From Paracoccaceae bacterium (GTDB taxonomy: Bacteria > Pseudomonadota > Alphaproteobacteria > Rhodobacterales > Rhodobacteraceae), in assembly GCA_022448925.1 (NCBI GenBank), contig JAKVCP010000011.1:1-64000 (forward strand): DNA of 64,000 nt, written 5' to 3'. Every line of letters begins with the position of its first letter. The stretch's first letter is position 1. The notes beneath the pieces were generated by a model. It had not been told where the DNA came from and did not search any database. It saw only the letters and a program-made list of their open reading frames with translations. A program made the position numbers and the translations under genes. This document shows, piece by piece, positions 18,949-26,813 of the stretch.

Positions 18949-19983
18949 ATGGCGGAAATCACCGTTCGTGGGGCGGGCATCTTTGGGCTGTCTATCGCTT
19001 GGGCCTGTGTGCAGCGGGGCGCGCGGGTCCACGTGATCGATCCGTATGGTCCGGGCGCTGGTGCCAGTGGCGGTATTGTCGGGGCACTTGCCCCACATGT
19101 GCCGGAAAACTGGAACGCCAAGAAAGCCTTTCAACTCGACAGCCTGGTGCAGGCTGAAGCCTTCTGGCAAGAGGTAGAAGAGATCGGCGGCCGCTCAGCC
19201 GGTTACGCCCGTATGGGGCGTCTTCAACCTATCGCTGATGACGCCGCGCTTGAGCTTGCGTTTGCCCGAGAGCTTACAGCGCGCCAACTCTGGCCTGGAC
19301 ATGTGACCTGGCAGGTCATGGATCAACAGGATGCAGGCCGCTGGGCGCCACCCTCTCCGACCGGTCGTCTGATCAAGGACACCCTGACTGCACGCATACA
19401 TCCGCGTCTTGCCTGCGCAGCGCTGGTTGCAGCCTTGTCGGCGAAAGGTGTGACAGTTCAAACCGGTGGCACGCCGCGGGGAGAAACCGTTTGGGCCACA
19501 GGATGGCAGGGCCTGCAGGACATGAACAGGAGCCATGCCAGAAGTGTCGGGAATGGGGTCAAAGGTCAGGCGGTCCTGCTGGACCACGATGCCCGCAACC
19601 AGCCGCAACTTTTCATCGACGGTCTGCACATTGTGCCTCATGTAGACGGCACAACCGCCGTTGGCTCTACCAGCGAGCGTGATTTTTCCGATCCCGCAAG
19701 TGTTGATGCACAGTGTGATGTTCTGTTGCAGCGGGCCAGTGCCGCGCTGCCCGCGCTCGCCGTGGCACCGATCCGCGAGCGTTGGGCCGGTGTTCGCCCG
19801 CGGGCCAGGTCCCGCGCCCCAATGTTGGGCCACTGGCCGGATCGGCCCGGCCATTTCATTGCCAACGGTGGTTTCAAGATCGGCTTTGGCATGGCGCCAA
19901 AGATTGCCCAGGTCATGGCTGACCTGCTTATCGACGGTGACAATGCCATCCCGCCAGAGTTTCAGGTAGGTGCGTCACTTTAG
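18949..19983 (+). CDS. FAD-dependent oxidoreductase (DAO family), candidate stand-alone MnmC1-type enzyme
   Basis: The protein of about 344 residues begins MAEITVRGAGIFGLSIAWAC, a dinucleotide-binding GxGxxG fold; in-frame ATGs at 18937 and 18943 are alternative starts. VHVIDPYGPGAGASGG is the end of the FAD ADP-binding unit. ERWAGVRPRARSRAPMLG and FIANGGFKIGFGMAP match the C-terminal FAD contact of the DAO family. Divergent adjacency to mnmD suggests that it oxidises the carboxymethyl group of cmnm5(s2)U34, the job of the C-terminal half of MnmC. This role is inferred; a generic amino-acid oxidase is the alternative. The 3' end overlaps the MocR-like gene by 9 bases. Confidence 0.85.
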   Translation: MAEITVRGAGIFGLSIAWACVQRGARVHVIDPYGPGAGASGGIVGALAPHVPENWNAKKAFQLDSLVQAEAFWQEVEEIGGRSAGYARMGRLQPIADDAALELAFARELTARQLWPGHVTWQVMDQQDAGRWAPPSPTGRLIKDTLTARIHPRLACAALVAALSAKGVTVQTGGTPRGETVWATGWQGLQDMNRSHARSVGNGVKGQAVLLDHDARNQPQLFIDGLHIVPHVDGTTAVGSTSERDFSDPASVDAQCDVLLQRASAALPALAVAPIRERWAGVRPRARSRAPMLGHWPDRPGHFIANGGFKIGFGMAPKIAQVMADLLIDGDNAIPPEFQVGASL

Positions 19984-21450
19984 GCCGCCGGACAGCGCCT
20001 TGATTTCATCGGCAATGATTGCGACGCCTTCGGCGATCCTGCCCGGCGCAATTGAGCTGTAGCCCAGCCGATAGAAATTCCTGGGGATGTCGGGCCCAAA
20101 AAAGAACGCGTGTCCCGGTTCGATCAGCACTTCACGGGCCTGCAGGCGGTGTGCCAGGATATCGGCGTCTATCCCGTCCGGCGCGCGCATCCAAACCGAG
20201 GACCCGCCATGCTCTCCTTTGCCGGTGATCTCAAGCCCGTGCGCGGCCACGGCCCTTTCCAGCACTTCCCGTCGTGCTGTCAATTCGCGGGCGGCGCGTC
20301 GGATCAGGCTGTCGTAATGCCCAAGGCGCAGGAAATACGCCGTGGTGCGTTGCATAAGCCCCGGCGGGTGCCGCAAAACTGACGCCCGCAAGGCACGGGC
20401 TTCGCGGATGAACGCTTTGGAACCAACCAGATAGCCCAGCCGCAACCCAGGAAAAATCGATTTCGAGAAGCTGCCGACGTAGATCACACGTCCATCCTGA
20501 TCAAGGCTTTTCAGTGCGGGCATTGGTGGCTTGAGATAGGACATTTCAAATTCGTAGTCGTCTTCGACAATCAGGGCCTCCATTTCGCGCGCCCGGTCAA
20601 GCAAGGCCTGGCGCCTCTCCAGTGGCATGGTTGCCGAGGTCGGGCACTGGTGGCTGGGGGTCGCAAAAATCACGTCAGTGCGCGGCGGGATCATGTCCGG
20701 TGGCAAACCATCTTCGTCGACGGGCACCACCGCCAGGCGACAGCGCGATTGGTTCAGGATGTTGCGCAAAGCCGGGTAACAGGGGTTTTCAACGGCGGCT
20801 TGACGGCGCTGTGTCAACAGAACCTGAGCCGTCAGCCACAGAGCATTCTGGGCGCCCATCGTGATCAGGATTTCATCAGGCCGGGCAGAGATGCCGCGGC
20901 GCGGCAGCGTGTGGCGTGCCACAAACGTAATCAGTTCGGAATCGTCTTGATCAAAGTAATCAGTGGTCAGCGAGTCAAAGTCACGCGCGCCCAGCGCCGT
21001 CAAGGCGCACAAGCGCCAATTGGCGTTGTCAAAAATTTGCGGATCGGCTTGGCCATAAATAAAGGGATAGCGAAACTGCGCCCAATTGCGCGGCTTTTCC
21101 AAAAGACGGCTGTCTTCGAACCGTTGGCCGATAGCGCGACTCCAGTCCACGCGATCCTCAGCTTCGGGAGGAGGGGCAAAGGCGGGCGGTTCTGGAGCGT
21201 TTTCAGATACATAGTAGCCCGACCGCCCCCGTGACGTAAGATAGTCATTGGCCAACAATTCCGTGTAGGCCAGCGTCACGGTGATCCGGCTGATGCCAAG
21301 ATGTGTGGCCAACCTCCGGGTTGAAGGCAGCTTTTCGCCGCGTTCAAAACGCCCGGAAAGTATCCCCTCGGCCACCATCTGCTGGATGCGCGCCTGCAAC
21401 GTTCCCTGACTGTCAGGTTTCAGAAAAAAGGTTTCGACCGGAATGGACAT
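19975..21450 (-). CDS. MocR-type PLP-dependent transcriptional regulator (GntR HTH + aminotransferase domain)
   Basis: The 491-residue protein has an N-terminal GntR-type winged helix (GEKLPSTRRLATHLGISRIT, YTELLANDYL, SGRGxY-like GRSGYYV) and from about residue 120 a class I aminotransferase fold. PLP-binding motifs are LIVEDDYEFEMSY and YVGSFSKSIFPGLRLGY with the Schiff-base lysine in SFSKS. MocR proteins use PLP or an amino compound as effector (GABA, taurine, ectoine, pyridoxine subgroups). Neighbours do not reveal which; the nearest targets would be mcl1 or the dgc genes. Confidence 0.92.
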   Translation of the reverse strand: MSIPVETFFLKPDSQGTLQARIQQMVAEGILSGRFERGEKLPSTRRLATHLGISRITVTLAYTELLANDYLTSRGRSGYYVSENAPEPPAFAPPPEAEDRVDWSRAIGQRFEDSRLLEKPRNWAQFRYPFIYGQADPQIFDNANWRLCALTALGARDFDSLTTDYFDQDDSELITFVARHTLPRRGISARPDEILITMGAQNALWLTAQVLLTQRRQAAVENPCYPALRNILNQSRCRLAVVPVDEDGLPPDMIPPRTDVIFATPSHQCPTSATMPLERRQALLDRAREMEALIVEDDYEFEMSYLKPPMPALKSLDQDGRVIYVGSFSKSIFPGLRLGYLVGSKAFIREARALRASVLRHPPGLMQRTTAYFLRLGHYDSLIRRAARELTARREVLERAVAAHGLEITGKGEHGGSSVWMRAPDGIDADILAHRLQAREVLIEPGHAFFFGPDIPRNFYRLGYSSIAPGRIAEGVAIIADEIKALSGGLK

Positions 21451-21589
21451 ATAAATGGTTAACCTGGACTTATTTGACGATCAATTTGGACCGATGTCGC
21501 ACAAGCATTTTTTGCTTGCAGCGGGCTGCCAGAAAGGCGGTTCAGCGCGACGCCTGACTTATTGGTGGACAGGCGCCACCTGCCTGACG

Positions 21590-22546
21590 CTAGTCGGTGA
21601 TCATTTCTAACTGTTTCACGATCACTTCTGCCTGCTTGATCGAGGCAATGTCCACAAGGCGCCCTTTGTAGACAGTCGCACCTTCGCCGTTTGCCTTGGC
21701 AGCCTCCATGGCTGCAAGAATCTCGCGGGCCTCGGCGACGGCGTCTGCCGAGGGTGTGAAAACTTCGTTGGCCAAGGCGATCTGCCTGGGATGAATTGCC
21801 CATTTTCCCACCATGCCCAGAGTTGCCGAACGCAGCGCCTGAGCGCGATAGCCGTCGTCGTCGCTGAAATCACCGAGGGGGCCATCGACCGGCAGAACGC
21901 CGTGGGTCCGGCAAGCTGCCACAATCGCGGCCTGTGCCCAATGCCACGGATCCGACCAGTGCTTTTGGCCCTCGTGAATCATGTAATAGTTTTCTTGGGT
22001 TCCGCCGATGCCGGTTGTGGCCATGCCCATCGACGCAGCAAAATCAGCGGCGCCAAGGCTCATGGCTTCAAGCCGAGGAGAAGCGGCGGCGATTTCTTCA
22101 ACATGGGCGATGCCCGCCGCGCTTTCGATGATCACCTCAAAGGCAATGGGCTTGCGCCGACCCTTGGCGGTTTCGATGGCAGTCACCAGCGCGTCAACCG
22201 CATAAATGTCAGCCGCACAGCCGACCTTGGGAATCATGATTTGGTCCAATCGCTCCGTGGACTGTTCGAGCAAGTCAACAACGTCGCGGTACCAGTAAGG
22301 GGTGTCCAGGCCATTGATCCTGACGCTCAGTGTCTTGCGGCCCCAGTCTACATCGCCAATTGCCTTTATGACGTTTGCCCGGGCACTGTCCTTGTCTGAT
22401 GGAGCAACGGAGTCTTCAAGGTCAAGGTTGATGACATCCGCTGCACTGGCTGCCATTTTTTCAAACAGCGCCGGCCGCGAGCCGGGGCCAAACAATTGAC
22501 AGCGGTTCGGTCGGGCGGGGGCGGCGGGTTGTATGCGGAATGACAT
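21590..22546 (-). CDS. mcl1: L-malyl-CoA / beta-methylmalyl-CoA lyase
   Basis: The 318-residue protein from ATG 22546 begins MSFRIQPAAPARPNRCQLFG and continues with FEKMAASAADVINLDLEDSV, closely resembling my memory of the Rhodobacter sphaeroides Mcl1 N-terminus. Family motifs include IMIPKVGCAADIYAVDALV, FEVIIESAAGIAHVEEI, MSLGAADFAASMGM and MVGKWAIHPRQ. In the ethylmalonyl-CoA pathway the enzyme cleaves beta-methylmalyl-CoA to glyoxylate and propionyl-CoA, and it interconverts malyl-CoA with glyoxylate and acetyl-CoA. No other pathway gene is in the window. The upstream in-frame TTG at 22564 is less likely. Confidence 0.95.
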   Translation of the reverse strand: MSFRIQPAAPARPNRCQLFGPGSRPALFEKMAASAADVINLDLEDSVAPSDKDSARANVIKAIGDVDWGRKTLSVRINGLDTPYWYRDVVDLLEQSTERLDQIMIPKVGCAADIYAVDALVTAIETAKGRRKPIAFEVIIESAAGIAHVEEIAAASPRLEAMSLGAADFAASMGMATTGIGGTQENYYMIHEGQKHWSDPWHWAQAAIVAACRTHGVLPVDGPLGDFSDDDGYRAQALRSATLGMVGKWAIHPRQIALANEVFTPSADAVAEAREILAAMEAAKANGEGATVYKGRLVDIASIKQAEVIVKQLEMITD

Positions 22547-22861
22547 GGGCGGGCCTTTTAGCAATGAAGTTGCGCATTGTTGGAATTTTCAGTTATTAAA
22601 TTGCGCGATGGCCTGCAAGTGCTTTCTGCAGATGCAGCATTTTTGCTGTTGCGCAGCATAGCGGGTTTTTTTGAGCTGTTCAGTGGGACAGGGTTCGCCC
22701 ATTGTTCATGTGGATCGAAAAATCTTCGACGCATGCGCAAACTTTTGGAAATTTCTTGTGTGAATGTCGATTTTAGTGCCGAATTCCGAAAAAAATCCGA
22801 TCGGGCTGATCTCAGTATGCGGCGGTTGAGATGAATCACTCCCACGCAAAGAGGACGCGCC
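22547..22861. promoter_or_regulatory. Divergent mcl1/dgcN control region with four TTGCGC(A/G) motifs
   Basis: This 315-base gap between divergent genes is AT-richer than its surroundings and holds no convincing gene. The heptamer TTGCGC(A/G) occurs at 22570-22576, 22601-22607 and 22649-22655 on the plus strand, and at 22734-22740 on the minus strand. That is more often than expected by chance for 315 bases (well under one). They are candidates for binding sites of a regulator of mcl1, dgcN or both. The dgcN start is preceded by AAAGAGGACGCGCC. Confidence 0.45.
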
Positions 22862-23863
22862 ATGATCGAAACGCCTTATCTGCTTTTTCTCGGTGATGCG
22901 CCGGATGCACTTGCTGCGAAAGTGGCGCAGGGGATCAAGGACTGGCGTCCGGAAAACTGTGTGGGACAGTTCCGCATGGAGGGGTGCCAGGCTGACATGA
23001 AGATCCCTGACATGACCCTTGCGGAAGCCAAGGCTGCCGGTGCAAAGACGCTTGTCATTGGCGTTGCAAACCGGGGTGGCGTGATCTCGGCTGCGTGGAA
23101 AAAGGTATTGGTCGCCGCGCTTGAAGAGGGCTTTGATCTGGCCTCGGGATTGCACAACCTGTTGCGTGACGAACCAGAGTTAACGGCCGTTGCGGATGCG
23201 ACCGGTCGCCAGTTGCATGACGTGCGGATTCCAGGGGTCGATTATCCAATTGCAAATGGCAAGAAGCGCTCTGGAAAGCGGGTTCTGGCGGTTGGAACGG
23301 ATTGCTCGGTTGGCAAAATGTATACCGGGCTGTGTATCGACGCGGAAATGCGGAAACAGGGTCTGAAGTCGACCTTTCGCCCGACCGGTCAAACAGGCAT
23401 TCTGATCACTGGGGACGGTGTGCCGCTGGATGCGGTGATCGCTGATTTCATGGCGGGTGCTGTCGAGTGGCTGACCCCGGACAACGACGAAGATCACTGG
23501 GATATCATCGAAGGTCAGGGAAGCCTGTTTCACGTTTCGTATTCAGGTGTGACACTGGCCCTGATCCACGGCGGTCAGCCCGACGCATTGATCTTGAGCC
23601 ATGAACCGACCCGGGCCCATATGCGTGGTCTGCCAGAGTATGATTTGCCGTCGCTTGAAGCGGTGCGCGATATGGCGCTGTCGTTGGCCAGGGTCGCCAA
23701 CCCGGCCTGTCAAGTGGTAGGCGTGTCGATCAACACGCAGCACATGGGCGACGACGAGGCCGCAGCTTATTGCAAAGAGGTCGAAGAGCGCATGGGTTTG
23801 CCGACAGTTGACCCGTTCCGCCACGGTGCGGCGCGATTGGTAGAGGCGTTACAGGCTATCTGA
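22862..23863 (+). CDS. dgcN: DUF1611 family protein, probable D-glutamate N-acetyltransferase DgcN
   Basis: The 333-residue protein has a P-loop-like motif AVGTDCSVGKMYTGL near residue 145, preceded by the N-terminal domain with KTLVIGVANRGGVIS. RPTGQTGILITGDGVPLDAV, IIEGQGSLFHVSYSGVTLAL and LILSHEPTRAHMRG complete the DUF1611 signature. Members next to a dipeptide-epimerase-like gene were described in marine proteobacteria as DgcN. That enzyme acetylates D-glutamate to N-acetyl-D-glutamate before DgcA racemises it. The adjacent dgcA-like gene supports this assignment. I have not been able to test it by alignment. Confidence 0.85.
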   Translation: MIETPYLLFLGDAPDALAAKVAQGIKDWRPENCVGQFRMEGCQADMKIPDMTLAEAKAAGAKTLVIGVANRGGVISAAWKKVLVAALEEGFDLASGLHNLLRDEPELTAVADATGRQLHDVRIPGVDYPIANGKKRSGKRVLAVGTDCSVGKMYTGLCIDAEMRKQGLKSTFRPTGQTGILITGDGVPLDAVIADFMAGAVEWLTPDNDEDHWDIIEGQGSLFHVSYSGVTLALIHGGQPDALILSHEPTRAHMRGLPEYDLPSLEAVRDMALSLARVANPACQVVGVSINTQHMGDDEAAAYCKEVEERMGLPTVDPFRHGAARLVEALQAI

Positions 23864-23871
23864 GGCCTATT

Positions 23872-23922
23872 CTTTTGGCCCGCCGGGGCGCCTCCGGCGG
23901 GAGGTATTTGAGGAAAGATGAA
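23872..23922 (+). repeat. Rhodobacterales-type palindromic intergenic element
   Basis: The dgcN-dgcA gap contains the stem CCCGCCGG (23879-23886) / CCGGCGGG (23894-23901) with a 7-base loop, followed by AGGTATTTGAGGAAAGATGAAG. I recall stems of this form followed by GGAGTATTT...AAAGATGAAG as a common intergenic element in Rhodobacterales genomes. Only this copy is in the window. Its ATG (23918) is in frame with dgcA and gives a spurious upstream start. Confidence 0.6.
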
Positions 23923-23950
23923 GGGCTTGCTGTGCCCTCGAGGAGATCGC

Positions 23951-24916
23951 GTGCGGGTTCAGGTTTCGGCGGATACGTTCAAGCTGGCAGAGGTTTTCAC
24001 GATCAGCCGGGGGTCGCGTACGCAGGCACATGTCTTGACAGTTCGGATCACCGATGGCGACCATTCGGGTTGGGGGGAATGTGTCCCCTATGCGCGGTAT
24101 GGCGAAACTCTGGAGAGTGTCGCGGCTGAAATTGAGGCGTTGCCGGATCGGTTAGATCGCATGTCATTATATGAGTTGCTTCCTGCCGGTGCGGCCCGCA
24201 ATGCCGTGGATTGCGCCCTTTGGGATCTTGAGGCCAAACAGTCCGGAGAGCGCGTTTGGGACAGGGCGGGACTTGCTGCCCCGGGTCCTGAAATCACCGC
24301 GTATACCCTGTCTCTTGCTGAGCCTGGGGCGATGGAGCTCTCGGCCCGCAAGAACGCCCATCGTCCGTTGTTGAAGATCAAACTGGGCACGCCCGATGAT
24401 ATGCCCAGGTTGGAGGCCGTGCGGCGCGGCGCTCCGGATTCGGAGATCATTGTTGATGCCAATGAGGGGTGGACAGCTGATGTATATGCTGATCTGGCGC
24501 CCCATTTGGTCCGGCTGGGTGTTGCACTTGTGGAACAACCTTTGCCTGCGGGTGCTGACGACCAGTTGATTGGCATGCGACGCCCTGTTCCTGTCTGCGC
24601 CGACGAAAGCTGTCATGACAGAGCTTCACTGCCCGGGTTGCGCGGGAAATATGACGTTGTGAACATAAAGCTCGACAAGACCGGCGGACTGACCGAAGCG
24701 CTGGCCCTGCGCGCGGCTGCTCTGGCCCAGGGCTATGACGTTATGGTTGGCTGTATGGTCGGCTCTTCTTTGGCTATGGCGCCTGCTACACTGGTGGCCC
24801 AAGGCGCACGGGTGACAGATCTGGACGGGCCATTGTTGCTGGCCGAAGATCGTGCACATCCGTTGCACTTTGATGCCGCGGGCGTGCACCCGCCACAGGC
24901 CAAGCTGTGGGGATAG
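23951..24916 (+). CDS. dgcA: Enolase-superfamily epimerase, probable N-acetyl-glutamate racemase DgcA
   Basis: I start this 321-residue protein at GTG 23951, five bases behind AGGAGA. The in-frame ATG at 23918 lies inside the palindromic element and adds an unrelated MKGLLCPRGD. The muconate-lactonising/dipeptide-epimerase subgroup motifs are present: catalytic lysine pair LLKIKLG; metal ligands in IIVDANEGW, VALVEQPLP and VCADESC; second acid-base lysine in VNIKLDKTGG. Next to dgcN this points to interconversion of N-acetyl-D- and L-glutamate rather than of Ala-Glu dipeptides, but the dipeptide substrate is the alternative. Confidence 0.88.
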   Translation: MRVQVSADTFKLAEVFTISRGSRTQAHVLTVRITDGDHSGWGECVPYARYGETLESVAAEIEALPDRLDRMSLYELLPAGAARNAVDCALWDLEAKQSGERVWDRAGLAAPGPEITAYTLSLAEPGAMELSARKNAHRPLLKIKLGTPDDMPRLEAVRRGAPDSEIIVDANEGWTADVYADLAPHLVRLGVALVEQPLPAGADDQLIGMRRPVPVCADESCHDRASLPGLRGKYDVVNIKLDKTGGLTEALALRAAALAQGYDVMVGCMVGSSLAMAPATLVAQGARVTDLDGPLLLAEDRAHPLHFDAAGVHPPQAKLWG

Positions 24917-24919
24917 GCC

Positions 24920-25075
24920 ATGGCCGAGAGGGGGTCTGGGACTGCGCCTGCACCGGTCGGACGGAGAGCCCCGCCACTTTGTGGGACCTGTCACGCTGTC
25001 GGTGAAGCGACGATTTCGGTTTCAGTTGAGCAGGGCCAGGTCACCGCGTCAGGAAGCTGCGCGCGCCTGCCTTGA
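24920..25075 (+). CDS. Possible 51-residue protein downstream of dgcA
   Basis: A short frame opens at ATG 24920, three bases after the dgcA stop, with GGGGAT just upstream. It encodes 51 residues including APPLCGTCHAVGEATISVSV and ends SCARLP. I recognise no family. The base composition is plausible for coding but the frame is short, and competing frames in the same region are also open. From its stop to dat (25256) there is only a non-informative upstream extension of the dat frame. Treat it as a candidate only. Confidence 0.3.
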   Translation: MAERGSGTAPAPVGRRAPPLCGTCHAVGEATISVSVEQGQVTASGSCARLP

Positions 25076-25255
25076 TTTGCAAAACCTGTATGGAGCATGT
25101 CTGACAGCGCCGAACTTAAGGATATGCTGCTGCTTGCCTGGGGCATGTATGGCTACAACTGTCACGCTTCCGGTTCAAGTTGCATTGCGGGGGTTGCACT
25201 TTTGCGCGCACGCCGCAAAACAGGAAGTGAAAGCGTTCAGATCGAAAGGCACGCC

Positions 25256-26119
25256 ATGACCCGCACTGTCTATGTCAACGGAGAGTATCTGCCTGAAAAT
25301 GAAGCCAAGGTCTCGATTTTTGATCGAGCGTTTCTGATGGCGGATGGTGTGTATGAAGTCACCAGTGTCCTCGGCGGCAAGTTGATCGATTTCGACGGTC
25401 ATGCAAAACGCCTGCAACGGTCCCTGGCAGAGCTGGAGATGCCCGTGCCCTGCAGCATGGAGGATCTGCTGGACATCCATCGTGAGCTTGTTCGGATCAA
25501 TGAGATCGACGAGGGCATGATCTATCTCCAGGTGACACGCGGTGCGCCCGGCGATCGTGATTTTGTTTTTCCTGACCCAGAGACGACCAAGCCCACATTG
25601 GTCTTGTTCACCCAGAACAAGCCCGGTCTGGCGGACAATCCTGCTGCCCGCAAGGGCATCAAGGTCATCAGCATCGATGATGTCCGGTGGGGCCGTCGCG
25701 ACATCAAGACCGTTCAGTTGCTGTATCCCTCGATGGGTAAGATGATGGCCAAGAAAGCGGGCTGTGATGATGCATGGATGGTGCAGGACGGTTGTGTGAC
25801 TGAAGGCACCAGCAACAACGCCTACTTCATCAAGGGCAACAAAATTGTAACCCGTGCTCTGTCAAACGATATTCTGCACGGAATCACCCGCGCTGCTGTC
25901 TTGCGATTTGCCAACGAAGCCCAAATGGACGTGGAAGAGCGCGACTTTACAATTGCCGAAGCCCAAGACGCTGATGAAGCCTTTATCACAAGCGCTTCGA
26001 CCTTCGTGATGCCAGTCGTTGAAATCGATGGTGTCGCATTGGGTGATGGAACTCCTGGTGCGCGCGCCTTGCGCTTGCGCGAAATCTACCTCGATGAAAG
26101 CCGCAAGGCCGCGATCTAG
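25256..26119 (+). CDS. dat: D-amino acid transaminase (class IV, PLP-dependent)
   Basis: The 287-residue protein starts MTRTVYVNGEYLPENEAKVS, seven bases behind GAAAGG; the open frame upstream to 25097 is cysteine-rich and unlike the family. Class IV motifs are VSIFDRAFLMADGVYEVTSV, IYLQVTRGAPGDRDFVFP, the PLP lysine in RRDIKTVQLL, and TEGTSNNAYFI. The enzyme exchanges amino groups between D-amino acids and 2-oxo acids, typically giving D-glutamate or D-alanine. Downstream of dgcN-dgcA this would feed D-glutamate into that pathway. Confidence 0.9.
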   Translation: MTRTVYVNGEYLPENEAKVSIFDRAFLMADGVYEVTSVLGGKLIDFDGHAKRLQRSLAELEMPVPCSMEDLLDIHRELVRINEIDEGMIYLQVTRGAPGDRDFVFPDPETTKPTLVLFTQNKPGLADNPAARKGIKVISIDDVRWGRRDIKTVQLLYPSMGKMMAKKAGCDDAWMVQDGCVTEGTSNNAYFIKGNKIVTRALSNDILHGITRAAVLRFANEAQMDVEERDFTIAEAQDADEAFITSASTFVMPVVEIDGVALGDGTPGARALRLREIYLDESRKAAI

Positions 26120-26319
26120 GCACCATCGATTTTGGCCCAGTCGCCGCCGGGACTGATCGAGCAGACCCGGTGGGACTGCTCGGGGTTCTGTTCGTTGGGC
26201 GCATGGTATGGGCCGCAAGTGTCGCCTGTGATGGTGTGATCCACCGCGTTTGATCCAGTCAAGCCAGGGCAAGCCCCGCGGAAACCGGCCAAAACCAAGA
26301 ACGCGCAACTCGCGCGCAT
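26116..26319 (-). CDS. Hypothetical small cysteine-containing protein
   Basis: A 67-residue frame from ATG 26319 runs to a stop that overlaps the dat stop (shared CTAG). It starts MRASCAFLVLAGFRGACPGL, resembling a short signal or lipoprotein leader, and continues with ITGDTCGPYHAPNEQNPEQS and a C-terminal SPGGDWAKIDGA. Third codon positions are mostly G or C, as in real genes here. No strong ribosome binding site is visible and no family is recognised. Between 26320 and 26489 I see only a long-range inverted repeat (AGGGCCGGC / GCCGGCCCT). Confidence 0.4.
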   Translation of the reverse strand: MRASCAFLVLAGFRGACPGLTGSNAVDHTITGDTCGPYHAPNEQNPEQSHRVCSISPGGDWAKIDGA

Positions 26320-26489
26320 TGCAGACTGGCACAAAGCTTCTGATCGGGCGGGACGAAGGGCCACCCTATAGACGGTCGCTGCCGAATGACTGAAGGCCGC
26401 AGACACCAAATCCGCTGCGGACTTAGCCTGTGCCAGAGGGCCGGCCCGCCCAGAGACGACCCCGGCACGCCGCCGGCCCTGTCGATTTG

Positions 26490-26804
26490 TCAGCTTTTGT
26501 CAGAGACGTTTTCCTGGAACGCGACGTCAAAGGCGGCTTTTTGATCCGCGGTCGCCTCGGTCTGGTGTTTGGCTTTCCACTCGGCAAAGGGCATGCCGTA
26601 GAAGGTTTCGCGTGCGGCGTCTTTTGACATCTCGATATCGCGCGCATTCGCGGCCTCTTGATACCAGCGGCTCAGACAATTCCGACAGAATCCCGCCAGG
26701 TTCATCATGTCGATGTTCTGGACGTCCGGGCGCTCTTCCATGAGATGCTTTTGCAACCGTCGAAAGGCGGCAGCTTCCAGTTCAAGTCGGGTCTGATCGT
26801 CCAT
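26490..26804 (-). CDS. DUF1244 domain-containing protein
   Basis: The 104-residue protein contains AFRRLQKHLMEERPDVQNID, MMNLAGFCRNCLSRWYQEAA and YGMPFAEWKAKHQTEAT. This is the DUF1244 signature (QNIDLMNLAGFCRNCLsxWY...YGMPYxEWK). The two cysteines of FCRNC are invariant in the family. Function is unknown. It follows the N-formylglutamate amidohydrolase-like gene by ten bases and probably shares its transcript. Confidence 0.92.
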   Translation of the reverse strand: MDDQTRLELEAAAFRRLQKHLMEERPDVQNIDMMNLAGFCRNCLSRWYQEAANARDIEMSKDAARETFYGMPFAEWKAKHQTEATADQKAAFDVAFQENVSDKS

Positions 26805-26813
26805 TGGGCTCTC

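Noticed and set aside
25097-25255. In-frame 53-residue extension of the D-amino acid transaminase
   Set aside because: The extension is cysteine-rich, unlike the family, and a GAAAGG site stands before ATG 25256.
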